Shown piece by piece: positions 25,900-37,490 of a DNA stretch of 64,000 bases. Origin of the DNA: Coptis chinensis (taxonomy: Eukaryota; Streptophyta; Magnoliopsida; Ranunculales; Ranunculaceae); the NCBI GenBank assembly GCA_015680905.1, contig CM027377.1, positions 22,964,501 through 23,028,500 on the forward strand, in the 5' to 3' direction. Below the pieces are notes generated by a model. The model made no database searches. It was not told the origin of the DNA and worked only from the letters and a program-made list of their open reading frames with translations. Positions within the stretch are counted from its first letter, which is position 1. Every line of letters starts with the position of its first letter. Both the position numbers and the translations under genes were made by a program.

Positions 25900-27048
25900 C
25901 TAGCTAAAATGCACGTGCTTGCACGTGGATGGAAAATAAAAGTGTAGGATGAATTTTTAGTATTTACAGATGTCAAAATAATATAAAAGCAACATGCATC
26001 AACATTAGGTTGCAAATTTTAGGCTTTCATGACTATACAATAGAAGTAAAGCTCAGTCCAAAAGTACGAAATTGTTTATACAACTAATTTGTCAGCCTCT
26101 TGCAAGGTTTGATACTTTTATAACTTAGTTGCCAATGATGGTCCAAAGTTATTGCACCAAAGTTGTTTGCAATATTCACGCAGCTTGTTCTTGACCAACC
26201 CTGCCAAAAAATAAAATGAGTCCAAATTCAATCTGATATAAGAAGGACGAGCATATATAGTACAAAAAAAATATAGAGAAGAGCTTACCAAAAGTGTCAT
26301 GCAATTAAATTAGTCCGCCTAAACATAAATGTATAAAACAACCTCATTCATGTCGCTATCCATAATTTTAAACCTTTTAATAATGATTTGTAGCAACTCA
26401 CCGCATGTAGTGGCATGACTGAAAAAATAATAAAATTGTCGTTAGCTATAAACTAAACATTGTACTCGTCGTCTCGGAAATAAAGCTATGGAAAGAGATT
26501 TAGTTTGCAGAAGAAAAACGTAATTAGAGATATCAACACATGACGATTAAGGATAAAGTGAGAACTTAATTTTTTTGAAAGAACACTACCTAAAAAGAGA
26601 AAATTTATACATGAACCGCCAGGAATTTTTGACGGTGCAGAGCTTTATCAGATTGTAACTATATGTGCATAAATGGTTCTCTTGGTAGACAATGCCTGAA
26701 TATCTTGATCACCTGCATGGTAGTTAAGCCTTTATAATTAGCTTGCAAAATGCACGTATAATATATTCAACCAGCTAGATATTCAAACAATATCAAAATC
26801 CCTAATATTTTTTCCCTTTTAAACTGATGATACATGAACATGATGATCAGGAGAACTTGATACTTGATATGATCCTCAAGTCACCCTCCCCAAACTAAAT
26901 TTGAGGACTCAGTTACAAAACCATGTGTTGAAGGGAATCTAAAGTGCTTGAAGTGTCACAATAGAACAGAATATCTTTAAAAGTCTGAGCCTTTTGCTAA
27001 TCCCAGTTGAATTGTAGATGTGATAATGGTGTCTTTGAGGGAGAGCTT

Positions 27049-29075
27049 CTATGGGATTGCAGAATCATTAGGAGGGATTAACAACTGGCAAAGCCATCCA
27101 AGGGTAGATACATAGCACCTAAGCAGTTGCAGAAAAGTTTTCAAACTTAGAGGAGTGACATACTTTAGTTTTCGGTAAGGTTGAGATGAAAGGTCCATGT
27201 CAAACCAGCAAAGTTTTCCCTCGCGACTACCCACAATAAGATGATCACCTGCATGGAAAGTTAACACCAGAAAAGCAAGTTTGGTGTGTAACTCGAGAAG
27301 ATTTGTCTACAAAGAAAAGTGATAAACAAACAAATTGAGCAACGATAACAAAACCTGTAGGATGAATTGCAATGGAGGAAACCTCACGAACGCCTGGCTC
27401 CAGCGTCCTGATGAGCTTACGCTTCACCAGATCGAAGACACGGATGGCTTTCTTTGTTACAATGAAGAAGATGGGGCGAGATGGATGGAAAACAAATGAT
27501 ACCGGAAGTCCATGCAATTTGAACGGAATGTTCTGCGTGTGTTTCTTTGAAAGTTGGTGTATGAGGATTGCTTTTGAGTCACGTAAGTAGAGGAGTCAAG
27601 GATTGACCATAAACAGAATTTATTTAAATAAAAAGAGCTATAACTTAAGATAGTAACATATGAGAACATATCATGTAAATGCAGCTTAGCTTTTCCATGT
27701 CAGCTAGATGCCTAGATGTGCTCTGGCTACCTAGGCTTCTTGTAGCCCAAGTGATCTACACCTTGGCCTGGATTCTCATATTAGAAATTGTTGGTGCAGA
27801 TTAAAATCACTTAAAGAATAAATCACATATGACAAAAGTTAACAAACTTTTAGAAAATAGGGTACATACTACCAAACAAAGTCACGATCTAAATAAACGG
27901 ATGAAAAAAAAGAGGACACTACTGTAGCATCATATCACAAAGGATATCACCGGTACCATCGCCTTTGAAGTAGTAAGCCTCTATAATGTCATTCATCTCA
28001 GAAATTGTTGGTGGGATCAAATTCACTTAAAGAACAAATCGCAGATGATAGAAGTTAACAAACTTTTAGAAAATAGGGTACATAATACTAAACAAAGTGA
28101 TGACCCAAAAAAAAAAAAAAAAAAAAGGCACTACATCAGATAATGAATCAAATCACAAAGGATATGGGTCGGTACATCTCATCGATCAAGTAGTCTCCTC
28201 TATAATGCCATTCAACTGAGGGCACTGCCTGTGAGAGCCCATGAAAGTGGTCCAATTGGAGTCAATAAAACCCTAAACCTGGCGCTAGTATTAATGCAAA
28301 CAACAGATGATTTTTATATAGAGATGATCGAAGAATAGTGTCACCTTAAGATGCTTCAACCTTATACCGTCGTACTTGTCATGCTGAAGCCAGTTCACAG
28401 CGGATGTGACATGGCCTATAAAAATAGAAAAAGGATAAGCAACCATAAGATCTAATAATAAGATGAAAGCGGATATAAATTTTACCAACCCGGATTCATC
28501 AAGTGGTTGAGGAGCCTCAATATGTAAAAGTTTTTAATTTGTTCCTGTTCTTCATCGTTACCAAGTCCAGAGTTCAAAAGAAGCACATCGTGCCCCCTAT
28601 AAAATTATGATAAGCTAAGAGTGATGTTCCTCAAGTAGCTGCAAATACACGGTTGGTAAGCTAAAAGTAGAAACGTGCATGCACTCACATAGAGGCTGCC
28701 AAGATTCTTAGCTCGGTATTGGGTTCCGGGCAACATAGTGGACGGCTTCACCAACTTTCCAAATTCTAACACATCGACCCGTTTCAACCTCCCATACGCT
28801 TTGAACGGTTCCATCACTCGAACCTTTAATCGATTGGAGACGAATGTGTAATTTATGACATGGAAAACCAAATGAAGAGAAAAACTAAAGTATAGCTTTC
28901 CTTACCATAGGCTAGCCATTGGGCCCGACACTTGAACGGAAATTGACATGACGGTGCCCTTATGACCTTTATATTCAAGATAGCATGTGGAAGGATAAGG
29001 CTTTAGATCTTTCTTACTTGGTAACTTGGGCTTCAAAGATTCAGGGATCAATGTTGATTCGGGCACAAACACTTC
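27049..29075 (-). pseudogene. BOP1/ERB1 ribosome-biogenesis WD40 protein, decayed partial copy
   Basis: Exons appear in the right order on the minus strand. They are INIDP/ESLKPKLPSKKDLKPYPST near 29060-28920, RCVRIWKVGEAVHYV near 28800, HDVLLLNSGLGNDEEQEQIK near 28600, VNWLQHDKYDGIRLKHLK near 28410-28350, then AILIHQLSKKHTQN, HGLPVSFVFHPSRPIFFI and REVSSIAIHPTG (27590-27360), and [18 protein letters not shown] near 27240-27190. BOP1 acts in the PeBoW complex for 60S subunit maturation. Frameshifts and stops occur (near 29050, 28735 and after KLKY at 27165), and the N-terminal half and final WD repeats are missing. It is probably captured by the surrounding Helitron. Confidence 0.8.
27784..28217. 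repeat. 217-bp tandem duplication inside the BOP1-like copy
   Basis: Unit 27784-28000 and unit 28001-28217 share long matches, for example AACAAACTTTTAGAAAATAG followed by GGTACATA, and CTCTATAATG. They lie in intronic sequence. The second unit has an A-run at about 28107-28127. Confidence 0.7.
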
Positions 29076-31292
29076 AATTTAGCTATCATTGAATATATAT
29101 TTCTTTATGTGGAAGAAAAGAAATTGGCTATCACCGCTTTATATAGATACATATGGAATAAGTCTATTATTTGAAAGGTCATCGGAAGAAATTTGAGAGA
29201 TTTGGGGATAAAGGGGATAGATATAGAAATAGATAGAAAGATGAAGTACCTCATTTGAACAAAAACAAATGATAAACATGACCGAATCCAAAAGCTTCTT
29301 GGCATAATGGTTGTATAAAGAGTTATGCACCAAACCTGCCGATATGGACCATAATCTCCACCAATACGGGACTGTGATAGCCAGGGGTAAATTTGATGAT
29401 CTACCACACTCAACAATAAATTAGGAAAATTTGATTAAAAAATCGACCTTCATCCCAATCCCAATCAAGGCCAAGCCATGAAAGATGTTGTAGGACAAAG
29501 ATTCTTAGATTCCTTTGTAGATCTCTCCAAATCGTGGTCTTCTATCCAAAGTATAAACTTCCCACGCTTTGACCTTTGCATTTGAAGCAAAAAAGAAATG
29601 TGTCATTTCCTTTGCATTTCCTTTGTAATGAAATTCAAAAGTTGTGAAAATGAAACAAACCTTCCTAGCAGATTGTACTGGATGATCTTTCTCATCCATT
29701 TGACTCAATTTACGAAGAGAAGAGATCCCCGCAACTCACAATATTATTTATAAATTGAGGTACCGGCATGCAGTCATCCCCATTGACACCTTCACATATT
29801 ATTGTGTGCTAGATGAAACCACAACCTACTTAGTTTCTTTTTATTTTTCCCTCAGAAGTTGCAAATGCGTTTAGTACACTATAAAACTGAAAATCAATCA
29901 ATAATCCTTAGAATATTGAATATTTTATATATTTTAGTTTCCCCCTCGGTGGTAACGTAAAGAAATAAACTTAAAGCCAACGAACCAAATTTAAAAACAA
30001 AATTAGAAAGAGGAAGATCTTATTTAGTTTTATATAAACAGAGATATGAAGAAAGAGGGGCTTAAAACATGTCCACATCTAATCATCACTAAAAGTTCAT
30101 CCAATTTATGAGTACTCCAAGGTATATTCTCGATTACATGTCATAATCCTTTTTAAAATTTGATCTAAGATATACCCGACAAACCTATCAATCCTATTGA
30201 ACTATTTTAGACTATTAGAGTTACTTAAATCCTACAACTAAACACCTAAAACTGCATGGAAAACTTCAAACTAAAGATTAGTTAGGAATGAAGCTCTCAT
30301 ACCATCACTCTAACTCTCTTAAGATCGCCCTCTTTAGAGCATTAGAGGCCATCCAAACTCCTCTCTCTTTGAGTAGCCCACTTCATCCTTTAGGGCAGTT
30401 TAGCATGATGATCATAGTTAGCATTTTAGCATTCACTTGAAGATTGTCATCTTGCATATAGAAGTTACAGGTTGAGATAGCCTGGCTTTTTATACTATAT
30501 CTCAATCTTATGTTGTTGTTTCCTTCATTATCTTAGATAGTGCATTGACCAATTTGTATGTGTTTCTGGGGCATTTTAGTTCAATAGTCAGAGTAGCACC
30601 ACTTGTTCGATTCGCGTAAAATGGATGGGTTAATCCTTGAATAAAAGAACTAATATGATGAACACCTTTATAGAGTTATCTTGTTTTGCAATCATTGAAG
30701 ATTATTAGATTTCAAGTTTACAGTAATAAGGGATTTGGAGTAAAATTGCAATTAGATATATGAAATATTCTGAAATTCGAAAATATCAAATATTTAAATG
30801 ATGATGACAAAAATATCAAAAGATGTTAACTATATAGGGACAAATGTTTAAATGATGATGATGGAGGTAATTTTGACAATGTTAACTATAGGGGTCTTGT
30901 TCTTTCAGCTTTTAAACAGACGTTAAGATCTAAGTTTTTGAGTTTCCATGTGAACCAATGGTGAACTGTAGTAACTAATAACATTCGAATAATTATCACC
31001 TCCTAATTTGCATATGTGAACTCTTGGAGGACTCGGAGTTTGATTAGACACAAATTATAATATGTGTAAACAAAATGATTTATCTGGAACCAAACAATAT
31101 TATCAAATTGCAACCTAGCCAGCTATAACTACCATACAATTAGTGAAAGTTTGAATTCGAATGGCGTACCTGTGAACCTCCAGGAACATAAGGCCTCGTT
31201 TTTTTATGAATAAGTTTATTTTTCAAGATAGAATAACATTTCCAATAAATGAGACTAAAAATGAATCAACTTTGAGTTATAAAACAAATTAC
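29076..31292. other. Helitron interior; no assigned gene
   Basis: Some minus-strand stretches look exon-like (DEKDHPVQSARK before GTTTGT near 29660; WEVYTLDRRPRFGEIY near 29560), but I cannot assign them to a family. 29700-31290 is AT-rich with no gene seen. Confidence 0.3.
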
Positions 31293-31379
31293 CATTAGAT
31301 TCAAAGCCAACTTCACCTTCCTTGTTGTAATCCAAGTCTGACTTCCCAGTAATGAACTTCTCACTACACCCACCAATTT
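31293..31379 (-). pseudogene. unidentified captured exon
   Basis: An 87-nt stretch lies between CTTTTGGCAG and AATG|GTAATT on the minus strand. It is open as IGGCSEKFITGK then SDLDYNKEGEVGFESN. Composition and splice sites look like a real exon in the same orientation as the other captured fragments. Family not recognised. Confidence 0.35.
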
Positions 31380-31435
31380 CTGCCAAAAGAAAAACACATA
31401 ACTGGGATTGAAATTTCAACTAAAGTTAAGAAACA

Positions 31436-31696
31436 ATGAAGACATGTGAATTCTCGTCCGAAGAAGAATCAGTGTCTGAAGATACGTCGACAAGTAGTAA
31501 TGAAGATTATCGGCATATCAGCATGGCAAAGAAGTACTTCGAAAGACCGCCGCCGATCGATCTTGCATTTGGAGATCCAATCAAGGCTCATGATGGATTT
31601 AATGATAAGTCTATCTATCCCTGGAGCATTGATGGCCTTCATCCTGAACAGATTAACAGGATGTTAGGCATGATGATCGCAGCCTCAAATGCCTAA
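31436..31696 (+). CDS. 86-residue ORF, possible retroelement gag N-terminal fragment
   Basis: The intact ORF starts MKTCEFSSEEESVSED. It has an acidic Ser/Glu-rich N-terminus, then KYFERPPPID and SIYPWSIDGLHPEQI. The IYPWSIDG segment recalls the start of capsid-like (gag) regions of plant reverse-transcribing elements. No protease, reverse transcriptase or zinc knuckle follows, so if the match is right this is a remnant. The assignment is from memory of the pattern and is weak. It is the only plus-strand ORF of note inside the Helitron. Confidence 0.3.
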   Translation: MKTCEFSSEEESVSEDTSTSSNEDYRHISMAKKYFERPPPIDLAFGDPIKAHDGFNDKSIYPWSIDGLHPEQINRMLGMMIAASNA

Positions 31697-33250
31697 TATG
31701 TTATGATTAAATTGTTTTTATACTATCTCGGGAAGCTAGTGCATCTAATGTGAACATACTTTCTAGAAAGGTATATGTTTTGCCTCATAGTGTTCTTGTT
31801 CTCAACGTAATTCTTTTAAGTAGGGGGAGTGGAAGAATTTAGGTGAGATAGTGCTTTTGAATGGGAAAAGTTCTCACTAAAACGAACTAATTAACCATAC
31901 AATATTAGCCTATAGATAAAGTGTGGAAACTATTTCCACAGATCGAACACGCCCTAATCATGTTTCTGATGCATTTTTATATAGATGGTGTGTCCTATGG
32001 GAAGAAACTATGCTGAACTTTTAGTTCTACTTTTGTAGTATAAGATTGCTTGATTGCTTGCAAAAAGCAAAAATAATCAAGATTCAGATCAGGTAATCAC
32101 ATTAGAAGCCTGAATGCCACGCATACGAAATTCAAACAATCCCTACTTAGAAGATGGATCCAGGAATATCTGAGAAAGTCGGCCTGGTAAAAATTTCTCA
32201 GTAAGCTTAATGGTGACATGGTGAGGAACCATTTTAATGTAGCTATTATATCTATTTAGGGGAAAGCATCCCTATTTGGGTCTATCATGATTCATGACTC
32301 AGGAGCCACATCCAACCTGTTCTTTAAAATCACACTTCGCCAATTTAAATGTTTTTCATTTCCTACTCTAATTCCAAACCTAACTGAGGTTTGCAATCCT
32401 TCATTTATGAAGCAAATGTAGTGCTGCAGCCAAGAAACACGCTGCATTAAGATATGCTTAAGGATCCAAAAAGTCAGACAATGAATTGTGAAAGAACAGC
32501 AATTCCATTAAAAAATAGGTGTAAATTTCAACAATTCAACTAAACCAGCAAAACATAATAGATAGCAGTTTTACAATTGATCCCTTCATATGAATATTAA
32601 AAATATATATAACTAAACATATGCAACTACACAGCTTCACATAGCTGGCATTCTGAATCTCTCTGATTGAATTTTGCTTTAACTGGTCTCCCTCAGCTTG
32701 ACTACAGAGGGCATAAGATGGCATATACCAAAATACCACCTGCACAAGGAAAAAAAGGAAAAAGAGAGAAGGGAGATAAAAAAAAATGCTACGTGAACAT
32801 TTAACGCAGTATTTGACAAATCTCTGCCCCCATTGCAAATAGTTTACATACGATCGCTTGATGCATGTTGAGATATGCACTTATGCTAGCCTTGTGGCTT
32901 CGAGAGTGTGGTTCAGTCCTTCAAGAAACCACAATGAAGCATCTAATGGCAAAAGTAAAATCAAGAAAATGCTGCAAGAAATTTTTGTAAGTTTATGGCA
33001 AAAAAGATGCAAGTACAGGCCCCTAACATACATGATTCTGGAATGGTTTCAAGGTACAGGCTCATCTTGACCAATCTGTATAAAAAAGGCTGTTCACGTG
33101 CATCTTGAAGAATGCACATAGCACGTGCATTTTGCTAGTATGCCAAAAAAACAGGTGTTAATTATGTTTCTATCTTGGTGTTTGACATTTTGCTAGCTGT
33201 AACATATTCAAGCACTTTTGATATACTATCAATAATAAAAACAAACATAC
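31697..33250. other. Helitron interior; no gene recognised
   Basis: Short frames only. The minus-strand frame at 32536-32880 has no recognisable motif. Confidence 0.35.
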
Positions 33251-34141
33251 ATGTCGGTAAATATTTGAAGATGCGAATCGAAACTCTGATCAGCAATTTG
33301 ACACCAAAACTTATATAGTTCATCTTTGCTGATTTTTTCCACCTTCATTCGCCTACTCCGGCCTAGCGCATCGAATAGTTCCAATGCAAATTCTTTCGAA
33401 TCTCTCATTCCTTCAAACACAAAAAAAATGTCAACAAATAAATATACAAATAAATTAACTATTTAAATTTAACGGAAAAAAAAATATTTTTTAAGAAAAA
33501 TAAAAATTAACAAAAAATGATAAATGAAAACCCTATGCACTGAGCGAAATCGGATCGGTATTGAAAGCCATCTTTCGAAAGCTTATCAAAATTATTCTCA
33601 ACATCATTCCAACCATTAGCACCATTACTTGAACTTGCATTACTACTAATAAATCTCAACCCCTTAAGTGCTTTTCGAGCACCCGTCGAGTCTGTTAAAC
33701 TTCATTTCGTTGTTGCCTCAAGCTCTAGCAAACTAAAGCCGAGTCAACGGTGACCACCATTTTGGTTATGATTTAAAGAAGAAGAAGATCTCGAAAGTGC
33801 TTTCGACGCAAAGACTATGATTCCTTGAAAACTTCCTTTGAAATTCAACTTTAAGTTCCTGCGAAAACTGCTTAGCTTTTGTGATAGCTTCTGCTTTGAG
33901 TTCTTGTGAAAAGTGTAGAAGTTTGCTTGATGAAGTTCTCTTCATTGTTGATGGCTTTGACGACATGGGTGTATCTGTGCCATTACCATCATGGTTGGTG
34001 GAAGTTGCTGGTTCAACGCTTCGAAGAAGTACAGTGTCGTCATCTTGTACGTTGAGTGTTATTTCTACGAACTCAACAGAAAGTGAATTCGAGTATGACC
34101 CATTGCCATAAACTGTATCAGATGTCCAACGAAGCTTGTGT
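33251..34141 (-). pseudogene. respiratory burst oxidase homolog (RBOH), N-terminal fragment
   Basis: Minus-strand sequence encodes the RBOH N-terminal region: VEFVEITLNVQDDDTVLLRS, LLHFSQELKAEAITKAKQFS, ARKALKGLRFISSN, GWNDVENNFDKLSKDGF, and after an intron [18 protein letters not shown] and [17 protein letters not shown]. This is the regulatory part that leads into the EF-hands of plant NADPH oxidases. The fragment ends at an exon boundary (GACAT|GTATG at 33251). The ferric-reductase membrane domain and the FAD/NADPH domains are absent. Frame changes occur between 33850 and 33690. It resembles RBOHE-type N-termini, but the paralogue is uncertain. Captured fragment. Confidence 0.8.
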
Positions 34142-34452
34142 GGTTAAATTCTTCATTGATGATGGAACTGAATGAAGTGACTGTGTGATTATATAGATGG
34201 GTTCTCTTCAAACATTATGGTGAATACAATTTATGAGCTTATTAACCTTGATAAGCTACCAAAGAAAATTTTCTATATATCACCAAAGAATTTCACTAAC
34301 CAATAATTATTGCAAGAATTAGAGCTTATCACCCCTCCTTAGTCCAGCTCATGTGGACATAAAAATATATGGAAGTACAAAACATAGCTATGCTGCATCC
34401 TAAATTGAAGAAAATATATACCATAAGAATCTTGTAGTAATTAAATTCATAC

Positions 34453-34548
34453 CTGAAACTCATCTGATATTCTTGACTGCACAAACCTTTCACAGTATTC
34501 TTGTCTACTCCTTTTCTTGTATGCTTCAGGTGGGCTTCTTACCAACAG
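34453..34548 (-). pseudogene. unidentified captured exon (32 codons)
   Basis: 96 nt, phase 0 at both ends, between TTTTCACAG and CAG|GTATGAATT on the minus strand. It encodes LLVRSPPEAYKKRSRQEYCE then RFVQSRISDEFQ without a stop. Charged, helical and clearly exon-like. I do not recognise the parent gene. It has the same orientation as its neighbours inside the Helitron. Confidence 0.4.
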
Positions 34549-35582
34549 CTGTGAAAACCATTACACTAATATTGAAGGTAATATATTACACTAATTCTTG
34601 TCTACACTAATATTGAAAACCATTACACTAATATTGATGGTAATATATTGAAGGTAATATTACACTAATATATTTTCACTGGCAACAGAGAACTTTTTTT
34701 GGCGTGAAGAAAAAGGTTGAGCAAACTTGGGTATTAGCAACTCAACAGCGATATGTATTACGTGTTTTTTATAAAGTTTATAGAACACAATCTATTATAT
34801 CGCCATCAGGACGCTACAGCAACAGCAAATTGATTAACTCTCTAGCCAAAGCAGAAAAAAGAATGTGCCGACCAACTTGCATATTCATTATTTATGATCA
34901 CGTTGCTGATTAATTTAGCATAGCCTTGACTCAGAACCCGAATTGGAATCGCCACAGCTCTTATATAAATATATAATCATAAGTCATAACAACTGACATA
35001 ACCTCCACAACATCCAGTTTTTAGACCTGCTTGTACGTAAATTAAGGTACTTTCATTTTAGATAATCAAATTCAATAAGGAGATTGAAGAAGCATCAACC
35101 AATGACCCAAATGAGGAAAATATATTACAAAGTCAAGTCACTAAAGAAGTCAAATCTGAATACAGCAAGTTATATGTCAAATTTTAACTTATTAGGTACC
35201 TTTAGCCCTCGAGGAATTAGTGAATAACGTTATCCTATGAATCATCTCAGATATTTCAGAAACCAGAGTATTTTATGAAGCGATTAGTCAAACAAATCAA
35301 AATTTATATAGGCTAATTGATGAGAATGAGAAGTATATATCCACGTTCACAGAATTGGCATTCAATTATAAACACATACACAAATCTGATGCGACTGAAA
35401 TCTACAACTTAAAAAATGAATATTTGGTATCATCAGATAAATGTATGAAGAAGGACATACTATCTTTGATTGCCAGAAGAAACCCAATCAGTGGAACAGA
35501 GTCTCAAGGATATCCGGATTTAGTGTTTGGAAACATAAAGGCCTACCTGAATTGTCTTGACTGAAGGCTTGGTTGAGACGAC
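34549..35582. other. Helitron interior; no gene recognised
   Basis: Contains a short direct repeat of ATTACACTAATATTGA-like units (34560-34670). No coding evidence. Confidence 0.35.
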
Positions 35583-35664
35583 CTGTCTGACCATATGCAA
35601 AGCATGTTGCTTTCGTTCGCTGAAAAATGGCAGGAATAATTGGCTCTACAGTAACACGATACAC
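35583..35664 (-). pseudogene. kinesin-13 motor-domain exon fragment
   Basis: An 82-nt exon flanked by TTGAACAG and CAGACAG|GTCG encodes VYRVTVEPIIPAIFQRTK then ATCFAYGQTG. This is the kinesin-13 motor segment ending at the P-loop (GQTGSGKT), which is split by the intron as expected. Kinesin-13s depolymerise microtubules. No other motor exon is present, so this is a single captured exon. Confidence 0.8.
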
Positions 35665-36742
35665 CTGTTCAATATGAAAAGCAATCAAATCTCAACATAA
35701 AGACAATGTTTTGGGGGGAGTGGCGAATGTATAATCAAGACGATAATTTTGCAATCAGTAGATACAATCATACAAGTTCGAAACAACACTGGTTGAAAAA
35801 CAACTAATGGGTTATTTTATCTCGGAAAAAAAAAATTTATCTCGAAAAAAAAATACAAAGAAAAACTAAACAACATTCTGCATAATGAACCTCGAGAAAA
35901 CTCGAAAAATGAAACATGGTACCTCATCATTGGAAACTTGTTCATCCAAAACAAAGCATCAAAACAAAACTCATGCTTCTCCACATATGCAAGTCAAGTC
36001 CACCTTTCACATAAGAACATAATTTAGTTACTCAATCTTACAAAATCAACTCGATAGGACTTTGATTGTCATCTAGCATAGATCCCAATTCACATCCCTG
36101 CATTAATTGAAGAAATCTGAATAATCACTTTTTGTAGCAAGTAGGGAGAAAACAAAATTAAGGTAGCCATTTATGTTGAAATAATAATCGGTGATGGAGG
36201 CAATGGAGAGATAATCGCAAAGTAGAGAGGTGTTACTATCAATATAGAGTGTATGTGATTGTAAAATTTCTCGATAAGTTTCATGTTAATTATTTCTACC
36301 GATCTCGGAACACAACTTGTCTTGTTGTACATATTACATTAAGGCTTTAATATCAAGGAGTTGTCCTGAAATCTAGTTATGTTTCATTACATTATATGGC
36401 ACTAACCATTGTTTCTTCGCCGTCATCCCTGTCTTAAATGCGAGTCTTAACATTTATCGAGTTATCTACATTAGGGATTTGGTCAAGCCGAGGTTCTCTT
36501 TTTATCTCTTTGCTTTAAAATGTTTTATTTTTTTTCGACATTTCAATAAATATCTGAGATATTTGAAAAACATGTTTACAATCATCCGAGAAAAGAAAAC
36601 AATCAAAAGGTGAAGTGGTTAGAAATTGAGGCAAACTGTAATTGAAATTGGAAGAACAACTTTCAAGAGAGTTTCAAAAAGTAGGTAAGATTTTAGTTTC
36701 CTTCCTTAAATGTAAGGAAAAAAGATGAGGCCTTTTACTCAC
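35665..36742. other. Helitron interior; no gene recognised
   Basis: AT-rich, no coding evidence. Confidence 0.35.
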
Positions 36743-37490
36743 TTTTTTTCTTCTCCGATGGTGGGAATGTCTTCATGTGTTTTTTCTACCCCTGTTTCAC
36801 ATGAAACAAATTTTATATCAATCTTCTTCATTACAATCGTCTTGTCCTGAATTTAATTTAACAAAGAGAAAGCTACTTGGAAAATAGTAGGATGGGAAAT
36901 CATACTTCAGCGGCTGGTTAATGACTTCAAAAGGATTGGTGCCGGCATGCATGTAGACCGTGTGAAGCCCTTGGTTGGTCTCAACGGCATTGTCGCCTGC
37001 AAAATAAATGAGCAAGACACACAAACACCGGTCATTTATATTCTTACCAACTTGATGGCTTTTATATCATAAACTACATACATTTGAATTCACACCTCCA
37101 AATTCGAGATCTTGTTTTAGAATAACGGTAATAAATTTCTCTTCCCAAGTTTGGCATTTCGCCATTTGGGTGGAGCAATGTCTAGTGTAAACAAAGCGGG
37201 ATTGAGGAGGTTTCATGGCGGTCATGTGAATACAATTACTCACCGCTCTCAAGACATATCTCAACTTCATTCTTATTGTTTCCTTGAAGAACAAAGATTT
37301 AAACTGTCCCTCGAGGAGAGGAAGGAAGACGGTATAGATGGTTGAATCTTCTTGAGAACTATCGTCCTTGCTCTCTACAAGCATAAATTGAGTCTCCAAT
37401 GGAATGTCTTTCCCATACATCCCCATCCTTTGTGTCATCCACCACAACTTGAAGCGGAAGCAAAGACATGAACCCATGAGACCATCAGAA
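36743..37490 (-). pseudogene. raffinose synthase / galactinol-sucrose galactosyltransferase fragment
   Basis: Three exon pieces lie on the minus strand. 37490-37244: [38 protein letters not shown], then after a shift [16 protein letters not shown]. 36996-36906: [19 protein letters not shown] then [12 protein letters not shown]. 36791-36743: VEKHMKTFPPSEKKK after another shift. These match consecutive parts of the glycoside hydrolase family 36-type raffinose synthases, which transfer galactose from galactinol to sucrose. The catalytic half is absent and frameshifts are present. It lies nearest the 5' end of the putative Helitron. Confidence 0.8.

Noticed and set aside
30590..30640. Possible tRNA T-arm (GTTCGATTC)
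   Set aside because: No matching acceptor, D or anticodon arms around it.
33881..34111. Plus-strand ORF of 76 residues
   Set aside because: Antisense shadow of the RBOH fragment.
37151..37345. Plus-strand ORF of 64 residues
   Set aside because: Antisense of the raffinose synthase fragment.
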